The position numbers were made by a program, and so were the translations under genes. From NCBI GenBank assembly GCA_019055375.1, contig JAHQIW010002308.1, positions 1,080,302 to 1,144,301 of the forward strand: a stretch of DNA of 64,000 nt, read 5' to 3'. Numbering within the stretch: the first letter of the stretch is position 1; each line of letters opens with the position of its first letter. The stretch is from Parelaphostrongylus tenuis. Taxonomy: Eukaryota; Nematoda; Chromadorea; Rhabditida; Metastrongylidae. This document shows, in pieces, positions 1-13,195 of the stretch. The notes under the pieces are model-generated. The model worked only from the letters and a program-made list of their open reading frames with translations. It was not told where the DNA came from and searched no databases.

Positions 1-199
1 GCAATAAAAACATTTTCTTCCTACCTTCATGACGTCAAACCCGCTTTTTTCTATAAGAATATAAAGGCTTAGCACTTACACTTTAAAACTGCTGAAAATT
101 TTCACAGAGAGCTTGTCTCTCATAATACTCTTTCAAAATTTTTCTTCCCTATAGATTTTGTGTAGTAATTGTTCTTCTATTACATATCTGTATACAAAC

Positions 200-422
200 C
201 TTCATAAAGTTGTCTAGAGCGATAAAACCGTGATGAGTTGGTTTTAGACGATTGATCAAATGTTGTTTAGCCTGAAGAAGTAGATTATGTTTCATAGATT
301 TGATGGATACCTTGAGGCAGTCGAAAAACCATGAAGCTGAGTAAAATTCCAATTGGGCCAAAGTACCAGATTCATCGTGACAAAAATCTAAGAACACCAT
401 AAGGGGACCATCTTGCAATTCA
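200..422 (-). CDS. Candidate internal exon, unknown protein
   Basis: 74 codons between an ATCTTCAG acceptor and an AAG|GTTTGT donor, starting ELQDGPLMVFLDFCHDESG and ending FIALDNFMK. The frame also stays open upstream. No domain recognised. Any neighbouring exons on the low-coordinate side would be outside the window. Confidence 0.3.
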
Positions 423-559
423 CTGAAGATTACTTGAGAAAAGATCAACAGATAAAAGTCGCATTGCATTTGAACGACTACCATCCACCAACGAGATACC
501 ATAGAGACTCTATTCCTCTCTATACACACAATTAGGTTAGTCTACTCGTAAAGGATAGT

Positions 560-815
560 GGATGATAGCTCTCGGTGTTGAACAATTCTTGAGAGATGCA
601 CCATGCATTCGTCTTCATTTAGCATCGATCGAGATGTCTGAATGCATATCCGGCACCGACAATGACTCGCGATGACCTAGCGATCCATCAAGCCAGTGGT
701 GCTATCCTCCCAGACAAGTGTGATTTCAATCGAAGACCTCGGAAGGATGAAAGGCTTGATGAGCCTTGAACGAGGGTTGAACCATCTATTATCGATTGAC
801 TGACCATGTGTAGAT
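560..815 (-). mobile_element. SINE-like family A copy (diverged)
   Basis: Contains the family tail GAGAGATGCACCATGCATTCGTC and TCCTCCCAGACAAG. The tRNA-like head is poorly preserved. Confidence 0.6.
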
Positions 816-3800
816 CGATCAGCCAGCCCTCGGTACTGCATTCTCACTGGCTCAGAGTGGATTACACTCTATTTGCAACATGGATCACATGTAAGTGCTT
901 TTGAGGTTCTCTCCTGCTAAATTGCATGTGACGGAGAAACGATCATCGCTGAGCAAGAATTTTCCACAAAATTGTTAGGTGTATTCGAAAATTTGGAACT
1001 CTGACTATTGCGCTGCCTGTTCCTCTTTTAAAAAGATCCTCTTATAAGGCTGTAGCATTCAAGATGAGGTTAACTTTTACACCTGCCGCGCGCTTCTGAT
1101 ATTACTTCGTATAATGCACAAAATGCATATAAATGTGTGAAGGAAATCTTGTAGTGTCAGAGGCATACGTTTAATCTGGAGTTTTCTTCGAAAGCGGCAA
1201 GATTATTTTTTGATTAAACAGCAAACGCTACACTCCACAGATGGAACGCTCCAATGCAATCGATCGCCGTATCGCAACCACACCAAATCCTCCTCCTTCC
1301 CTTTCCCCTCCCCTCCTCCAGCCCACACACTAGCCACGAAACAAATGCGCCGCGTAGAAATTCAATATTATTTTCCCTGCTACACTGCAGTGAAACAGTT
1401 CTTCCAGAAAATAAGCACAGCGTTTGAATCGTTGAAAGCTACGCTATCAAATGGTTATCAATAGTCTAAAAGAAGAGCTCAGTCCTCCGAGAAATACGCG
1501 TGTATGAAACAAAAATGCTTCTTTTCTACTAAAGTGTTTTGAAATGGCTTTTTCGAAAAGCGGCCGCGTGGCGCAGTAGCCAGAAATTTGAGTTTTCGAA
1601 TGATTACCAAAAGCGCAACGGAAATTTTTGTTTAGCGAAGGAGGTCATTTATTCAATCCGCGCCTGCTAACGGAAAAGAACCGCTTTGATTACAATTTTT
1701 TACGGATATACTGATTATGACTGGCTGCGAGAACGTACTCCACAACATGAAGACCTATGCCATCAGCACCATTACTAAATAAACTATATCTCTCTTACAC
1801 TAGAATATTTGCTACTGATTGCGTCTATTGATGCACTACGAATCTTGAATCCTGAGATAAGACTACACTAAAGCTTCGGGAAGGTTGAAAATCAAGAACT
1901 GAAAGTACCTGCATGGTGAACATCCGCGGTTGAACCACGCCTGGACTATCCGCATTTTTCTGTGGTGTTTCCACAATCGCCTATAATAATGTTTGCCTTA
2001 TGGACATCTAATAATGCAATTAAGAGTTAGTATATGGTATTCACACAGCACCACCATAGGCACCTGAAATTTCATTTCTAAAGCGTCCACCATTTCCGCA
2101 CAACTGACATGAGTTGGAATGTCCGAAAGTGGGTGTCGAACCTGCAAAGGAGATTGTAAGCAAAAATCAATGAGAAAAGAATAATTAACGTATAATTTGC
2201 CTTAGCAAAGTTTTGAACGAAATCTTACACAAATATCATTTCAAAATAGTGCATTTTCAAAAAAATGACAGTTATTCACGTGTTTGAGTTGCAGAGTAGC
2301 AATCGTTCTAATCCCTACTGTTCAAACTCTCTCTAGATTATCAAAGCCTTCATGAGCGCTTAATCCTTCGGGGAACAAATGCACACTTTATTATTCATGC
2401 GCCTTTTCGTGATTTATCGCTTGGCACAAATTTTTGTCGAAACTTTTGCCAGTGATTCGAGAGCGGAAAAATCGCGATTCTAACAACTTGGTTGGTTTCT
2501 GAAAAAGCTTTCTTAGTGCGTCACAGCGAGGCCAAAGGAAAAATCATGCTTTGCTTTCGGAGCGTATATAGCGTTTTGCACTCGTGCTTGCTTTTCTTTT
2601 TTGTCAGACAAAGTTTTTTTCATCAGAGTTTCGTTAATCAAGCGACAGTTTGGGAAGTGGCAATTTCAACACTAAACTTGGTTTTTTGAAGGACTTTTTT
2701 GTTGCGCTGTGTCAATGTTGAAGAGGAGTTGTTGGCTAGAGTTTTTGCTTCTTTTTTCCTGACTTCAAAACTTTCTCAATAGCGCAAACTTTGGTATTTC
2801 CGAAACTCTGCTTGCGTTTTGAAGAGGTCTACATGAATCGAAAACAGATTACGTTTTGCACTCGAAGTTATTAGCCAATTGCTTGAAACTTACAGCGGAT
2901 TTATTCAATAATATACGAGGAAAATAAAATCTCAATTTATGATACGATAAAAAACCTCTCTTAAAATTACGTTAAAATTTAGAACTTTTCAAAACGTACG
3001 ATTCTTTGAATTTAGCGAAAACCGTCACTCCGAAACTATAGTAAGTCACTAAGCGCAGCATGATTTGCGAGAGCGCTATAATGTCGTTCTTTTCCATTTC
3101 AGAGAAAATCCTCAGATGTTCTTGATTATCGATACTTTATAATTTCCTCTAAGCGCTCATATGCTAGTGATGGATATACCCTTCATCTGCCAAGATAACT
3201 CCGAGGATGCCTCCCAGTATCCTATGAAGACCTCTTGAAATCTCAAAATTACTTCAGAAATAAGCAAAATTTAATCCATTAATATTTGGTGAAAACCTAT
3301 CTGCAGACTTTAGCCGGGCAACAAATCATATTGGATGTGAAACGTAATCCTATCTTCGCACGTACATCAAATCATAAAGGCTTTTTCAAAAGCCGAAGTT
3401 GAATCAAATCGGCGTGCGCAATTGTTCGAATCCGTGGTCTTATACGTGATCCCTAACATAACAATAAGGTCTGCTACTCGCTAGTATGGCAATTTTTTAG
3501 AATCTCATTAGAATTGTGTGGGAAGGTATATCTAGGACTAAGTATCATCTATGAAAAGGGTAAGCTATAAAAAAACCCTCTATACCAAATCAGCGAATGA
3601 CCTCTCCAGAAACAATCTCGCTTCGACGTCGGACTTCGGGCCAACTAACACCGCAAACGGAAGCGACACCTGCAAATATATTTGGCTGACATGCACTTGA
3701 TCGGTAGAATAATGCAGAGGAAAGGTGTTGAAAATAGAGAAAAATGCCTCAATGAGCGACTGTCATACCTTTTTCCCAACTAGTTCCAATCCACAATTGG

Positions 3801-4104
3801 TCTTCAAGTGGATGCTGTAACAGAGGCAATAGCGTCTTGACGCAACAGAGTCACGTCGTAGTTGGGCCTTTTTTGCAACCCGCTTAAATTTTCTAGTGGA
3901 AATGTAGAAATCTAATGCAGTTATGTGACTGAAACCTACTCGTACCAATTCTAAGAAAGTTGTATTATTGAATGGGAATACGGCTGACCATGTCATCGAA
4001 TTTCGCTCGTAATCCTCTAGTGTCCTTCTTTTGGAATATGGCCGATGACGGTTCAATGCAAAACTCTTCCGATTCAAATCTGTGCAAAAAAGACAATGGG
4101 TAGA
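816..4104. other. No gene recognised
   Basis: AT-rich DNA with short random frames and the family E repeat at 1,330. The motif TTTTGCACTCGAAGTTAT at 2,852 recurs in similar form at 16,945 and 31,710, showing repeat-derived content. Confidence 0.5.
1330..1570. repeat. Diverged dispersed repeat (family E)
   Basis: TTCCCTGCTACACTGCAGTG with AGAAGAGCTCAGTCCTCCGA and ACGCGTGTATGAAACAAAAA recur in the same order at 35.9 and 40.4 kb. Function unknown. Confidence 0.5.
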
Positions 4105-4200
4105 GCATTCGGCACTAATCAGTTTCCTGAGAAATGCATCATGCATTATACTCAACTAAGTATCGCAGAGAAGATTAAATGCGTACGATGACATGAGCGG
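4105..4200 (-). mobile_element. SINE-like family A tail fragment
   Basis: CAGTTTCCTGAGAAATGCATCATGCATT aligns with the tail of the 42.2 kb copy in inverse orientation. Short and diverged. Confidence 0.35.
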
Positions 4201-7200
4201 ACCGATTGTATCATGTCAGTGTTTTTATTCGCTTAATAAATTCAGACAATTTTCCCAACCTCCTGAAGGGTGAAAAGCATGATTTGTACAGGACAGTGCT
4301 TTGAACCAGCAACTATGTACAAATTGCCGTACGCCTCCAAACACTACGCTAACTGTTATAAAAAAGAGCAAAAATCTAAATTCTGACGAGGTATAATATG
4401 CAAGGTAACTGAGGATGGAGTGTAGAGCTATGAAATGCGAGAGATAGACAAGGTAGAATGGCTTTAAATTTCTTTTCGGGATACATTGCAACTCTTTATG
4501 AGGCCTTTTTATAGTTTGAAAACTCAAGACCTACATTTCTAAGTAAGCATTGTTCAAGAGCTGCTTGGCTGTGTCGTCCGTTATCAGGTAGCATTTGACA
4601 TCAGTTCCTTCACCAACTGCTTCAACGCCAAACGCCCGTCCACCGAGCACTCTATAAATGGTTTCCTCTAATTTTAGTGAAGAGGCACTTTTTAACAGTC
4701 AATTGCAATTAGGTGTAATGTTAGGTAGAGCCGCGTTTCAGGACGATCATTTCGATTCTCAGCAGAAAATCAGTTTTTCTGTTTTCAAAGTTTGTAATAA
4801 AAGTTTTTCCATCTTAAGAAACAATATCAAAAGCTGATCGAAAGATTTCTTGCCACAAAATTATTAAAAACTATCGTAGGATTCGTCAATTTGAATTTTT
4901 ATTCTCAGCGACTTCTTATAGGTATCCCATATACCTTATTTCTGTGTTAAACCAGAATCGGCTTCGTCGATGGTTCTCTGCTTCGCCACACTTGATGATA
5001 ACTGATGGCGGCTGTCGACTTACAATCACTGAATAGTAGAGGAAGTAGTGGGCCATGCTGCAGAACTTGTTAAACGCCTGTAAGTACACTTATTTCGAAC
5101 GCTGTTATTACTTCCTATGAATTGTTCCATATTCAAAGTGCTAAAAATAGTGCATCATTTGAGTGCCTTGCTGCTGATTATCAACTATGCTGTTTCCTTT
5201 AGTGATGTCGATCAGCAGATGAGGGAAATCATCTGACCGATCTTACTATAGGCCACCAAATCCTTTATGCGGTATCGAACTAGTGTGAGACTAATCGGCT
5301 TCCTTCATTGCGCAAGACAAACGATTATCTGTGATGAAAAAACTGAACTGGGTACGGATGTCGCAGGATTGAAAGTAGAAGCGACTCAATCAGTCATGAA
5401 ACGACAATCATGAGCAAGAATCGAGATTCTATAGCGGCGGTGGAATAAAGAAATTCGGGAATTTTCGATAACGTATGCATGGGAATTACCCGTTTGTAAG
5501 AAGTTATGGAAACCACACTGCATATGATGACGAGTGGCACGGCGTAGAACAATAAATCTTTTTGACAGAGAGGATTTTCTTCTGCTATTGAAAGTTTTTT
5601 CTTTGTATCAGCTTCCTGTCCTCGTTAGAAATACGATAGAACAAAATTTATGACAGCATAGGAGAAAAACACCCATGTAGATTTGAAAAATAAGCAAGCG
5701 GCGATGTCTTTAAGTAATTCTTATCTGCCCAGTTTATGGAAGGACTTCTGATTTATCAAAAGTGAGTATGAACGCAAAATTATTCCATCTTGCAATCGGT
5801 TCGCTAGAATATGTCATTTGAATGGATCGCATATTTGCCTCGATAAGGGCTTTCACACGATCATGTGCATTGATTTCAATTCGCACTCTGCTGTACAATT
5901 TGAACAGCATGCCTTGACTTCAATGTATACGCGTTCCCTTGATCTATTTCAATGCAAAAAACTTCCTTAGTACACTTTCTGCTACCATTTGATAGATTTT
6001 TGAACACAGGTCCACACAATGGCGCAGGCCGATGTATAGCTGTTCTAGATTGCGAAACCCGGAGAGGGGAGTGGTGGCTGAGTGGAGCGCGGGGCTAATA
6101 TCTCCAACCTCCACGCTCTCCGGCACTCAAAAACGAACTCCTCATGAAACGCCGAAAAATGGTTGTCTTTGAGATTGCAAGGATACGCGCTCGACCAGTA
6201 TTCTGCGACACTCAAGAGAAAAACACAGTTGAAAATCACGAAAAACTGTGAAGACGGGTCAATATGGATAAAATGCGAGATACACACTATACGTGCAAAA
6301 AGTCGTTTTTTGGGAAGTGGGATGGAGTCATTTAATACATAGAAATAAACAAGACACGGAATGCTCTTCAGTTACCATACAAAACCAAGCAACGAGCTGA
6401 TAATACCGTATAAATGGAGGTAATTTTAGTAATCACTAGTGGGGGTTACATCACACACACACGAAAGTCCAAGGGCGTGGAATCACGGAAACATACTCAG
6501 AGGGACTTAACGAATATGTGAAAGTCAGCAATACATGGAAGTTATGGGGGCAAGCCAGATAGTAGAAACTGCCTAAGAACCTGCTGAACAACGCTCTTTG
6601 CTCTGGCTTACCGAACATCATATGTTTTGATATCGCATTTTTGGAACGCTTTCATATGACACGCAAACCGATGAGTGTGGCCCACGAGGACAGCCATTGT
6701 CATGAAAGGTCTGCAGTGGCTGTTGGGATATTCTTGATCGCCAAATAACGGATCTCAACTGGGAGCTCATTTCCAACAAAGGTTGCGGAAGGTGAGAGCA
6801 AACTCGACATTTTCATTTGGAAGTCGGAACGGTATGAACTAATGTTAGGATTCGTCATCAATCAGGCGGGAATATGTTGCAAGAGAGCAAACTTACTCCG
6901 GTCAAAAAGTGTCAGTGGTTCCCTATTATGGCAAACTGAGAACAAATTCAACGGCACAACAGAGAAAAAAAGCTTGTTAAACTCTTACTAACACTAATAT
7001 GCAAATTATTTATGATCCATGACCACTGACTATTTGAGATTACAAGTAGCTATGAAGTCAAACTCAGTCGATTACCTCGTCAAACGATGAATTTGGGAAA
7101 TACTGCCTCAAATAGGTCAATCCGGAGAGCGTTTGCTGCAGTAACTCTCCAAAATATTCGAATCTAAAATTAGCATTAGCCAATGATCGAAACTTCCTTA

Positions 7201-9607
7201 TTAGCGTTTACATGAATATATTAACACATGGTTTCTTCATTGGAATCAGTAAATACTTTCTAAGCGGCTTTTCTATCTGAGTCGCCTGATCCTTTGACAT
7301 ACACAGGATGATATGGTCGTATACGTCCAATAACGCGGCCGGCAGGACCTCTATATGGTTTGTTCCCTTTGTGATGGTTTACAGGGAACTGGTGCACAGA
7401 AAACTCGCTCTGCCGGTCGCTTAGTCGACAGCTTATCGAACACAAGAGTGCGACGGGCGTCGCTATAGGGAAACTCTACCATGCACGTAGAAGTATAAAA
7501 AATGTTTTCTCGAACAAGTTCATTGAATGAAAATCTGTGGGAGTTTTAATGCGTTTCAAGTTCCTATGGTGAGTCATAGTTGGTTTATAGAATGTGAGGG
7601 TATGAAAAATATCAAAACTGGCACAACATGAGTATCGGAGATTTTGAAATGCTACCAGCAATGCTCGTATGATACATCATAGTATGACGATAGATCATAG
7701 CATTCAAACTATTTATACTTTGAGGGAGAGAGCAGACTCTCTTCTGCAATTCTTATTGTTTGCAATCACCCAGTTCGCCAATAAACTTTTAGTTATGATA
7801 GTTTTACTTGTATTTTGTAGAGAAACAATTATCTATTATCACAAAAACTAAAATTTCATGGATAGTGGAAATTTATGAGGTCTCGAAGAGACGTAGAGGT
7901 GAGGGTGCTCATATAAGCTGTACGCTCGCTAAACGCTGCGTTTACGATCTGTGTTAACCTTTCTACGACCAACCAATACAGCGTGGTTGGTTATCGTTTG
8001 AATAATTAATTAATTAGTAATCATGGCTTGAAGTAATTTGAAGAGACGAAAGGAAGAAGATAGGGAAGGTTTACAAACTGCTTTAAGTGGCCCAAATTAA
8101 ATGCAGGTGTTTGTTTAAAACGTGTAACGATGGTCGGCATGGTGTTAATACGATTAAGTGGAAACTTTACGCTGTTTGTTTAATCCATCTACACGGGAGA
8201 AACTGTCTGAAGACGAAAAATTAGGATGGATATTGAAATAATTTCGTCACAAGTTGGCCCGTAAATGGGAACACAATATTATAAGATAGATTAACGAAAT
8301 AGAATTGGGTGAAAAAAAAATTTAATTCTGGACAATTTTTCCAACATGCTTAATGTAGCCGTCGTCATGGTCATCGCGTGAGTTTCGGCTTTTCTGAACA
8401 TGCCACATTTTCAATGAAGGCGGCTGTTTTTATACACTAAAAGACATAAGGGGCTAAAGTTTTGAGAGAATCAAGATCATACTCTCCTATCTCATGGGCA
8501 TGTATTACTAAAATATTAGACAGTGAATTTGTTTTGAAAATTGTTTCTCCTCATACTAACTCCAAAATAGCGGTTTTTTCAAAACATCTTATACAATATC
8601 TGTGTTTCACATGGTGTCGACGGACTACACAGACGGTAAAAGAGAATTTTGCGAAGGTGAAGAAGTCAGTGAAAAGCCTGCGCATTGAATCTGCAATACG
8701 TATGGGACATAAAGCTTGCACATCCATATCTTAGCTGGGCTCGTTGTTGCAATTTTTTTAAAGTTTCCCACCATTAATTTGCTCGTTTTCTTTTCTAATA
8801 GGATAAAGGAGTAAGTGAATAATATGCGCATCGAATTCGCATTACGTATGGGATATATATAAAGCTTGCATAGGTATATAGGGTGCTTGGGTGCAATAGG
8901 TATCATTTATTGTTTTGCCCTATTATGCCATTGGAGGTGCTAATTGGAACAATTATTTTCAGATAAAATAACATACAAAGACATTATTATCAGTCTTTTA
9001 CAATGGATTTAGTTGATTTTAGAATCTTTGATATCATCGTGCTACGAATCTACGAGTGCTAACTCTCTTTTTGCTTTCTGATAAAAAATTGCACCTTATT
9101 CTATATAATTACATATGAAATGATGTGAATGATATAGAAAACTTTTGATACCAACCATAAGTTGAACCCGCCTTTTACTCATACAAAGAGTATGTGCTAC
9201 CTCTATATCATTTAGGCTACAGTTCTGTTACCACTCTTTCTTCGACCTCTTTCTTTTCTGTACTCAAAAATCTATCACTTTAAAGAGGAAATAAACGCAT
9301 AAGCATCTCACTGCAGATGAATCATGTCCAATTGCTTGTAATGAAGTTGCTGAGTCCACAATGTTCCAATACTCACCTAAATATGCAAAAAAACACCCAT
9401 AAGAAACTCACAAATGGCATCGATTAGAAAAGTGACAGTGAAATTACTGAGATCGTTCCACATTAATGAAACGAAGGAAAAATGTGCTGAGATAAGCACA
9501 ATATATGAAGACGAACAGTACAAGTATTCATGCAAGTACTGAATACGTTTATTGATATTATGCTGTGACGATAGAGTACAATCACAAATAATTCAAATAA
9601 GTGTAGC
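4201..9607. other. No gene recognised apart from the family B SINE
   Basis: AT-rich. A pair of sequences with CATTGAATCTGCAATACGTA at 8,685 and CATCGAATTCGCATTACGTA at 8,830 forms a local direct repeat of about 145 bp spacing. Nothing else is supported. Confidence 0.5.
6062..6225 (+). mobile_element. SINE-like family B copy
   Basis: The head GTGGTGGCTGAGTGGAG resembles a tRNA Leu/Ser D arm; the tail reads GATTGCAAGGATACGCGCTC then GACCAGTATTCTGCGAC. Shared with copies at 9.8, 27.3, 27.6 and 34.1 kb. Confidence 0.75.
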
Positions 9608-9790
9608 TTCCGGCTTTGATCATTGATCCTGGAAGATACTATATGCATTCGTTTTTTCGAGCATCGTATGAGGTGACTGCTTGCATATCTAGCTTCTGCA
9701 ATGAATTGCATAGGCCTAGAGGTGTATCAAGTCAGTGCTGCTATCTTTCAAACAAGTCGGATAATCCGACACTATTATTACATTACAGTT
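9608..9790 (-). mobile_element. SINE-like family A fragment
   Basis: GATCATTGATCCTGGAAGAT, AGTCAGTGCTGCTATC and CAAACAAGTC follow the family order. It lies directly before a family B copy. Confidence 0.5.
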
Positions 9791-9811
9791 ATAATCACTA
9801 TATCATAACAG

Positions 9812-10005
9812 TGACAGGGCGGCGCAATGGTTATTGATGCAGTGTATTAGAAAAGCGATGCGCTGTTATAAACTCCTCTTCAGCACTTTCTTGCAACCAA
9901 TCTACTGAATTAAGAACGCTAAGTTCGGCGGCTTACAAGATTGCAAGGTGAATCGCCTCGACCGGCATTCTACGTCATTTATGAAGAAGAGAAAATCGTC
10001 AAGAA
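9812..10005 (+). mobile_element. SINE-like family B copy (diverged)
   Basis: The head GGGCGGCGCAATGG is weak; the tail GATTGCAAGGTGAATCGCCT then CGACCGGCATTCTACG is clear. Confidence 0.65.
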
Positions 10006-10164
10006 GTAGCTGAGACAACAGGTGAAATGTTAGAAGATTTTTGTCGAGAGTGAATGCAAGAAAACGAATCAGACGCAAGAAATTTTGGGATCCGCAAAGT
10101 AAACTGTGAAAACGGTTGTTAAAAGCAAATGTAAAGATTATATTGATATATTTTTACGGTTAAA

Positions 10165-10432
10165 GATGCTCTGCGTCGCATACGAGATTAATGGTGCGAT
10201 CTCGCGCTCATGGCTCACCAAGCCATCCGTCCCTGCAGGGCCGCTAAATTGGTACCAGACTGGTCTCAGACATGTTTGGGAGGATAAGCAGCACTGAGTC
10301 GGTTCAGCGGGAGGTCACCGCGGGTCATTGTAAAGGCCACATATGCATTCAATTACCTTAAACGATGTTAAAAATTGAAGAGGAATGCATGACGCATCTC
10401 TCAGGGATTGATCAACGTCGTGAGCTTCATCC
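10165..10432 (+). mobile_element. SINE-like family A copy, 5' truncated
   Basis: Reads from the B-box region (GGTGCGATCTCGCGCTCATG) to the tail CTCAGGGATTGATCAACG. It has high similarity to 42208-42495. The A-box part is lost. Confidence 0.8.
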
Positions 10433-11078
10433 TTTATCTATATATCCATATCGATCGTCTTCCAATCTACTATTAACACCTTTCAAAGTCGTCGCTGTAC
10501 TAGATTCGCAAGTGGCAAAAGGCCTCAGCAAGAGACAGTGAGCGACAGAAGGTGATAAGCGTAGTTTTGTCATTCGTCACATTTTTGTTATTCTGCATTT
10601 GAGCTTTGCTTTGCATCTTACAAAGCCAATGTTTTGTATCTTGAAATAAAGCTAGCATCGCATACTTTTTGCTGTTTCATCGCCCAAGTCAACAGCACAT
10701 CTCCCATGAGGTGTTGTTTTTCATCTTCAAACACCACGTACATATTTTCGCAAGTGTGATGTATTCTCTAAAATAGAGAAATAAGCTGTATTAATTTCCA
10801 ATTTAGCGCCATGTGAGAATGAGAGAAATATTAAAAAAAGAACTAAGAGACAAGAAATCCCTGCGGGCATTTGCCCATTGTGAAATTATGATGAATTCAG
10901 ATTGCCCTATCAGACCATTCATTTGTCTTAGAAATGATCGACAACCTGTATTAGTGATGAGTGCTCATGTTGTGGAGTCCTACCAGAAAGCAAAGTGTCT
11001 ACATCGTCTTTGAAGATCTAAAAATAAAATCATATCTTTGTTTGGTCTTATAGTATCCATAAGGGGGTTGAACCTGAC

Positions 11079-11198
11079 TTGATACATTTCGGCACTTTGA
11101 TTGTGTTTCGAAACAAACATGCTATCAACAGCAGGTTCGGATGGAGAGAACGCAGACGAAGACTCCATGTCAACTTCTGAATTCCCTGTACTGGACAT
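11079..11198 (-). CDS. Candidate first exon, Ser-rich N-terminus, unknown protein
   Basis: AAAAAAATG gives a typical nematode start context, then 40 codons (MSSTGNSEVDMESSSAF.. to SAEMYQ) up to CAA|GTCAGG. The composition is polar and acidic, as in disordered N-termini. No following exon was identified, so this is tentative. Confidence 0.3.
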
Positions 11199-13069
11199 TT
11201 TTTTGAAAGCTCCAGTTTTGCTCAAACCTTAAGTAGGATTCTCTTTCTTATCCTTAGTGTATTTTATAAGTACCTAAGCGAATTGAACGGTGAACAAAAA
11301 TACGACAAGAATATATGAAACATCACTACACTGCGAAAAAGGCAGTAGAGATACTAGAAGTCTCGGGTATATTGTAGGCTAAAATATTGAAACGCGATCG
11401 ATATGTTGATGGACTGAGACAGTCACGCTTAGTTCTTGTCAAAAAGTCTTAGACATGAATACTGACGCTTTACAGTGCGCCAAAGATATCAAGAAGATAA
11501 CAAGAAGATCCTTGAAGTTTATGCTTGATTTATTATGATATTGGATGAAATCTAGCTAAAAATTATCAATGAAAAAAATTAGTTGCCACTCCAGCTCTTT
11601 CAAGATGAAAGTTCAACTGAATGATCTTGTGTGGAAAAAATATTAGCACGAGGAAAATAAGTAGACGAAAATAGCAAAATCAATAGATTGGATGTATTAG
11701 GATTAAAAGCACGTTGATGATGCTGCAGAGCAGAAGACGTTGGTGAAATGCAATGAAGGAAAAACGAGCAATTTGAGAAATAGTAGTCGAGATATTTAAC
11801 CTCGGCGCCACGCTTCAAATTATATCTGTGGGTTCTATTCACGCTATGATTTCGTGGAGCACCGTACATTTCTACAGGACGATGATGAAGATGTTTCACT
11901 GTTGGATGCCGGTGTTCGTATTGTGTGTTTGACTACTCGTAGCACTCATTCGTTGACTAGCCTTGTACACCAGTCGCTATCGGGACTCACCATGTATGCA
12001 ACCCATCTGATTTTCTATGTCATATATACGACATCGTCCCTGACATCTCATCACTAGTGCAGACAGGATTTTTGAATTTCTTGCTTTCACTTGCATGATA
12101 CGATAAGTGCTCACTGACCATTTCGAGACACGTACAATAGCACTAAACGACCTCTCATTTTGCTTTTCAGGCGCTCAACTTTTCAACCACTGCGTTGGTG
12201 AACAGCTAAATGTACTTGCTTGTGTATGGAAAGAAAAATTGTGGAAAAGGTAGGCACGGAGCCGGTTGCCTCATGTTCTGTTCATCACATCACTAATATT
12301 CTATTAAAGAAAAAAATGGACAATGCGCGACCTCAATTTAGCATTCTTTCAGCAATAACAGACTTCTTCCTGGCCTTTCTCGTTAATCATGCTTTTCTGA
12401 GTTCCAAAAATCACGGCTTTCTGAGAAATTCATTCGATCAGAAACGAGTCTCTTCTTCATAAACACGGGTTTCCTGAGGTTAAGCAAAATACAAAAATCG
12501 CTTTAAAAAACTGCTTCGCAAAAAAAATTGCAAAACTTCGCTTACGCACTATCCTGATCGACAAATAAGTTAGTAAATTCATTCATCAAATTACTCAATC
12601 TTCCCTTACCTTTTATGCTAAAACCTCTGATTTGTTGCCGCATACCCAACGGGATACCTACGCATACGAAGTTTTTAAGGCGATTTTCAAAATTGTGAGC
12701 GATCGGGATCTGTCGTGGAAATTTGAAATAGTCTTTCAACTTGTTTACTTCATTTCACTCTTCGGGTCCTAAAGTAGAAGGCTTTCCGCACGTCGCGGAG
12801 GCGATGTTGACGTAGAAGTCGTTAGTACTGAAGTGAAGAAAGCTTAGTCTGAGCGACGCCCAACTCCAGTAAATTCCTCCAAAACGAAAATTCACGTTGT
12901 GACAACGATCAAGTGGGCATAGGCATCATTGACTTGAATCGTAATTGCTCTGGAGAGGATGAAGAAGCACAAAGAAGAAAAGAAGCTAGCTATCAGCACT
13001 TTTTGTAACAACTCTGAACGACTCAGTAATCTGAGTGAGTTTCGATTTAGTATTTTTCATCCTCTCAAG

Positions 13070-13195
13070 CAAATCTGGACTAATTTATCGACTTCGTAAA
13101 AATGGAACACTTGGTGAATCCAGGTGAGGGTTTGACCTAACGACCAACCCTTGGTGCATTGCAGAGCAGCTCTAATCACTATACACCTTCCTTCC
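13070..13195 (-). mobile_element. SINE-like family A head fragment
   Basis: On the minus strand AGTGATTAGAGCTGCTCTGCA is followed, after about 50 nt, by CACCTGGATTCACCAAG, similar to the head of family A. The tail is absent. Confidence 0.4.
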
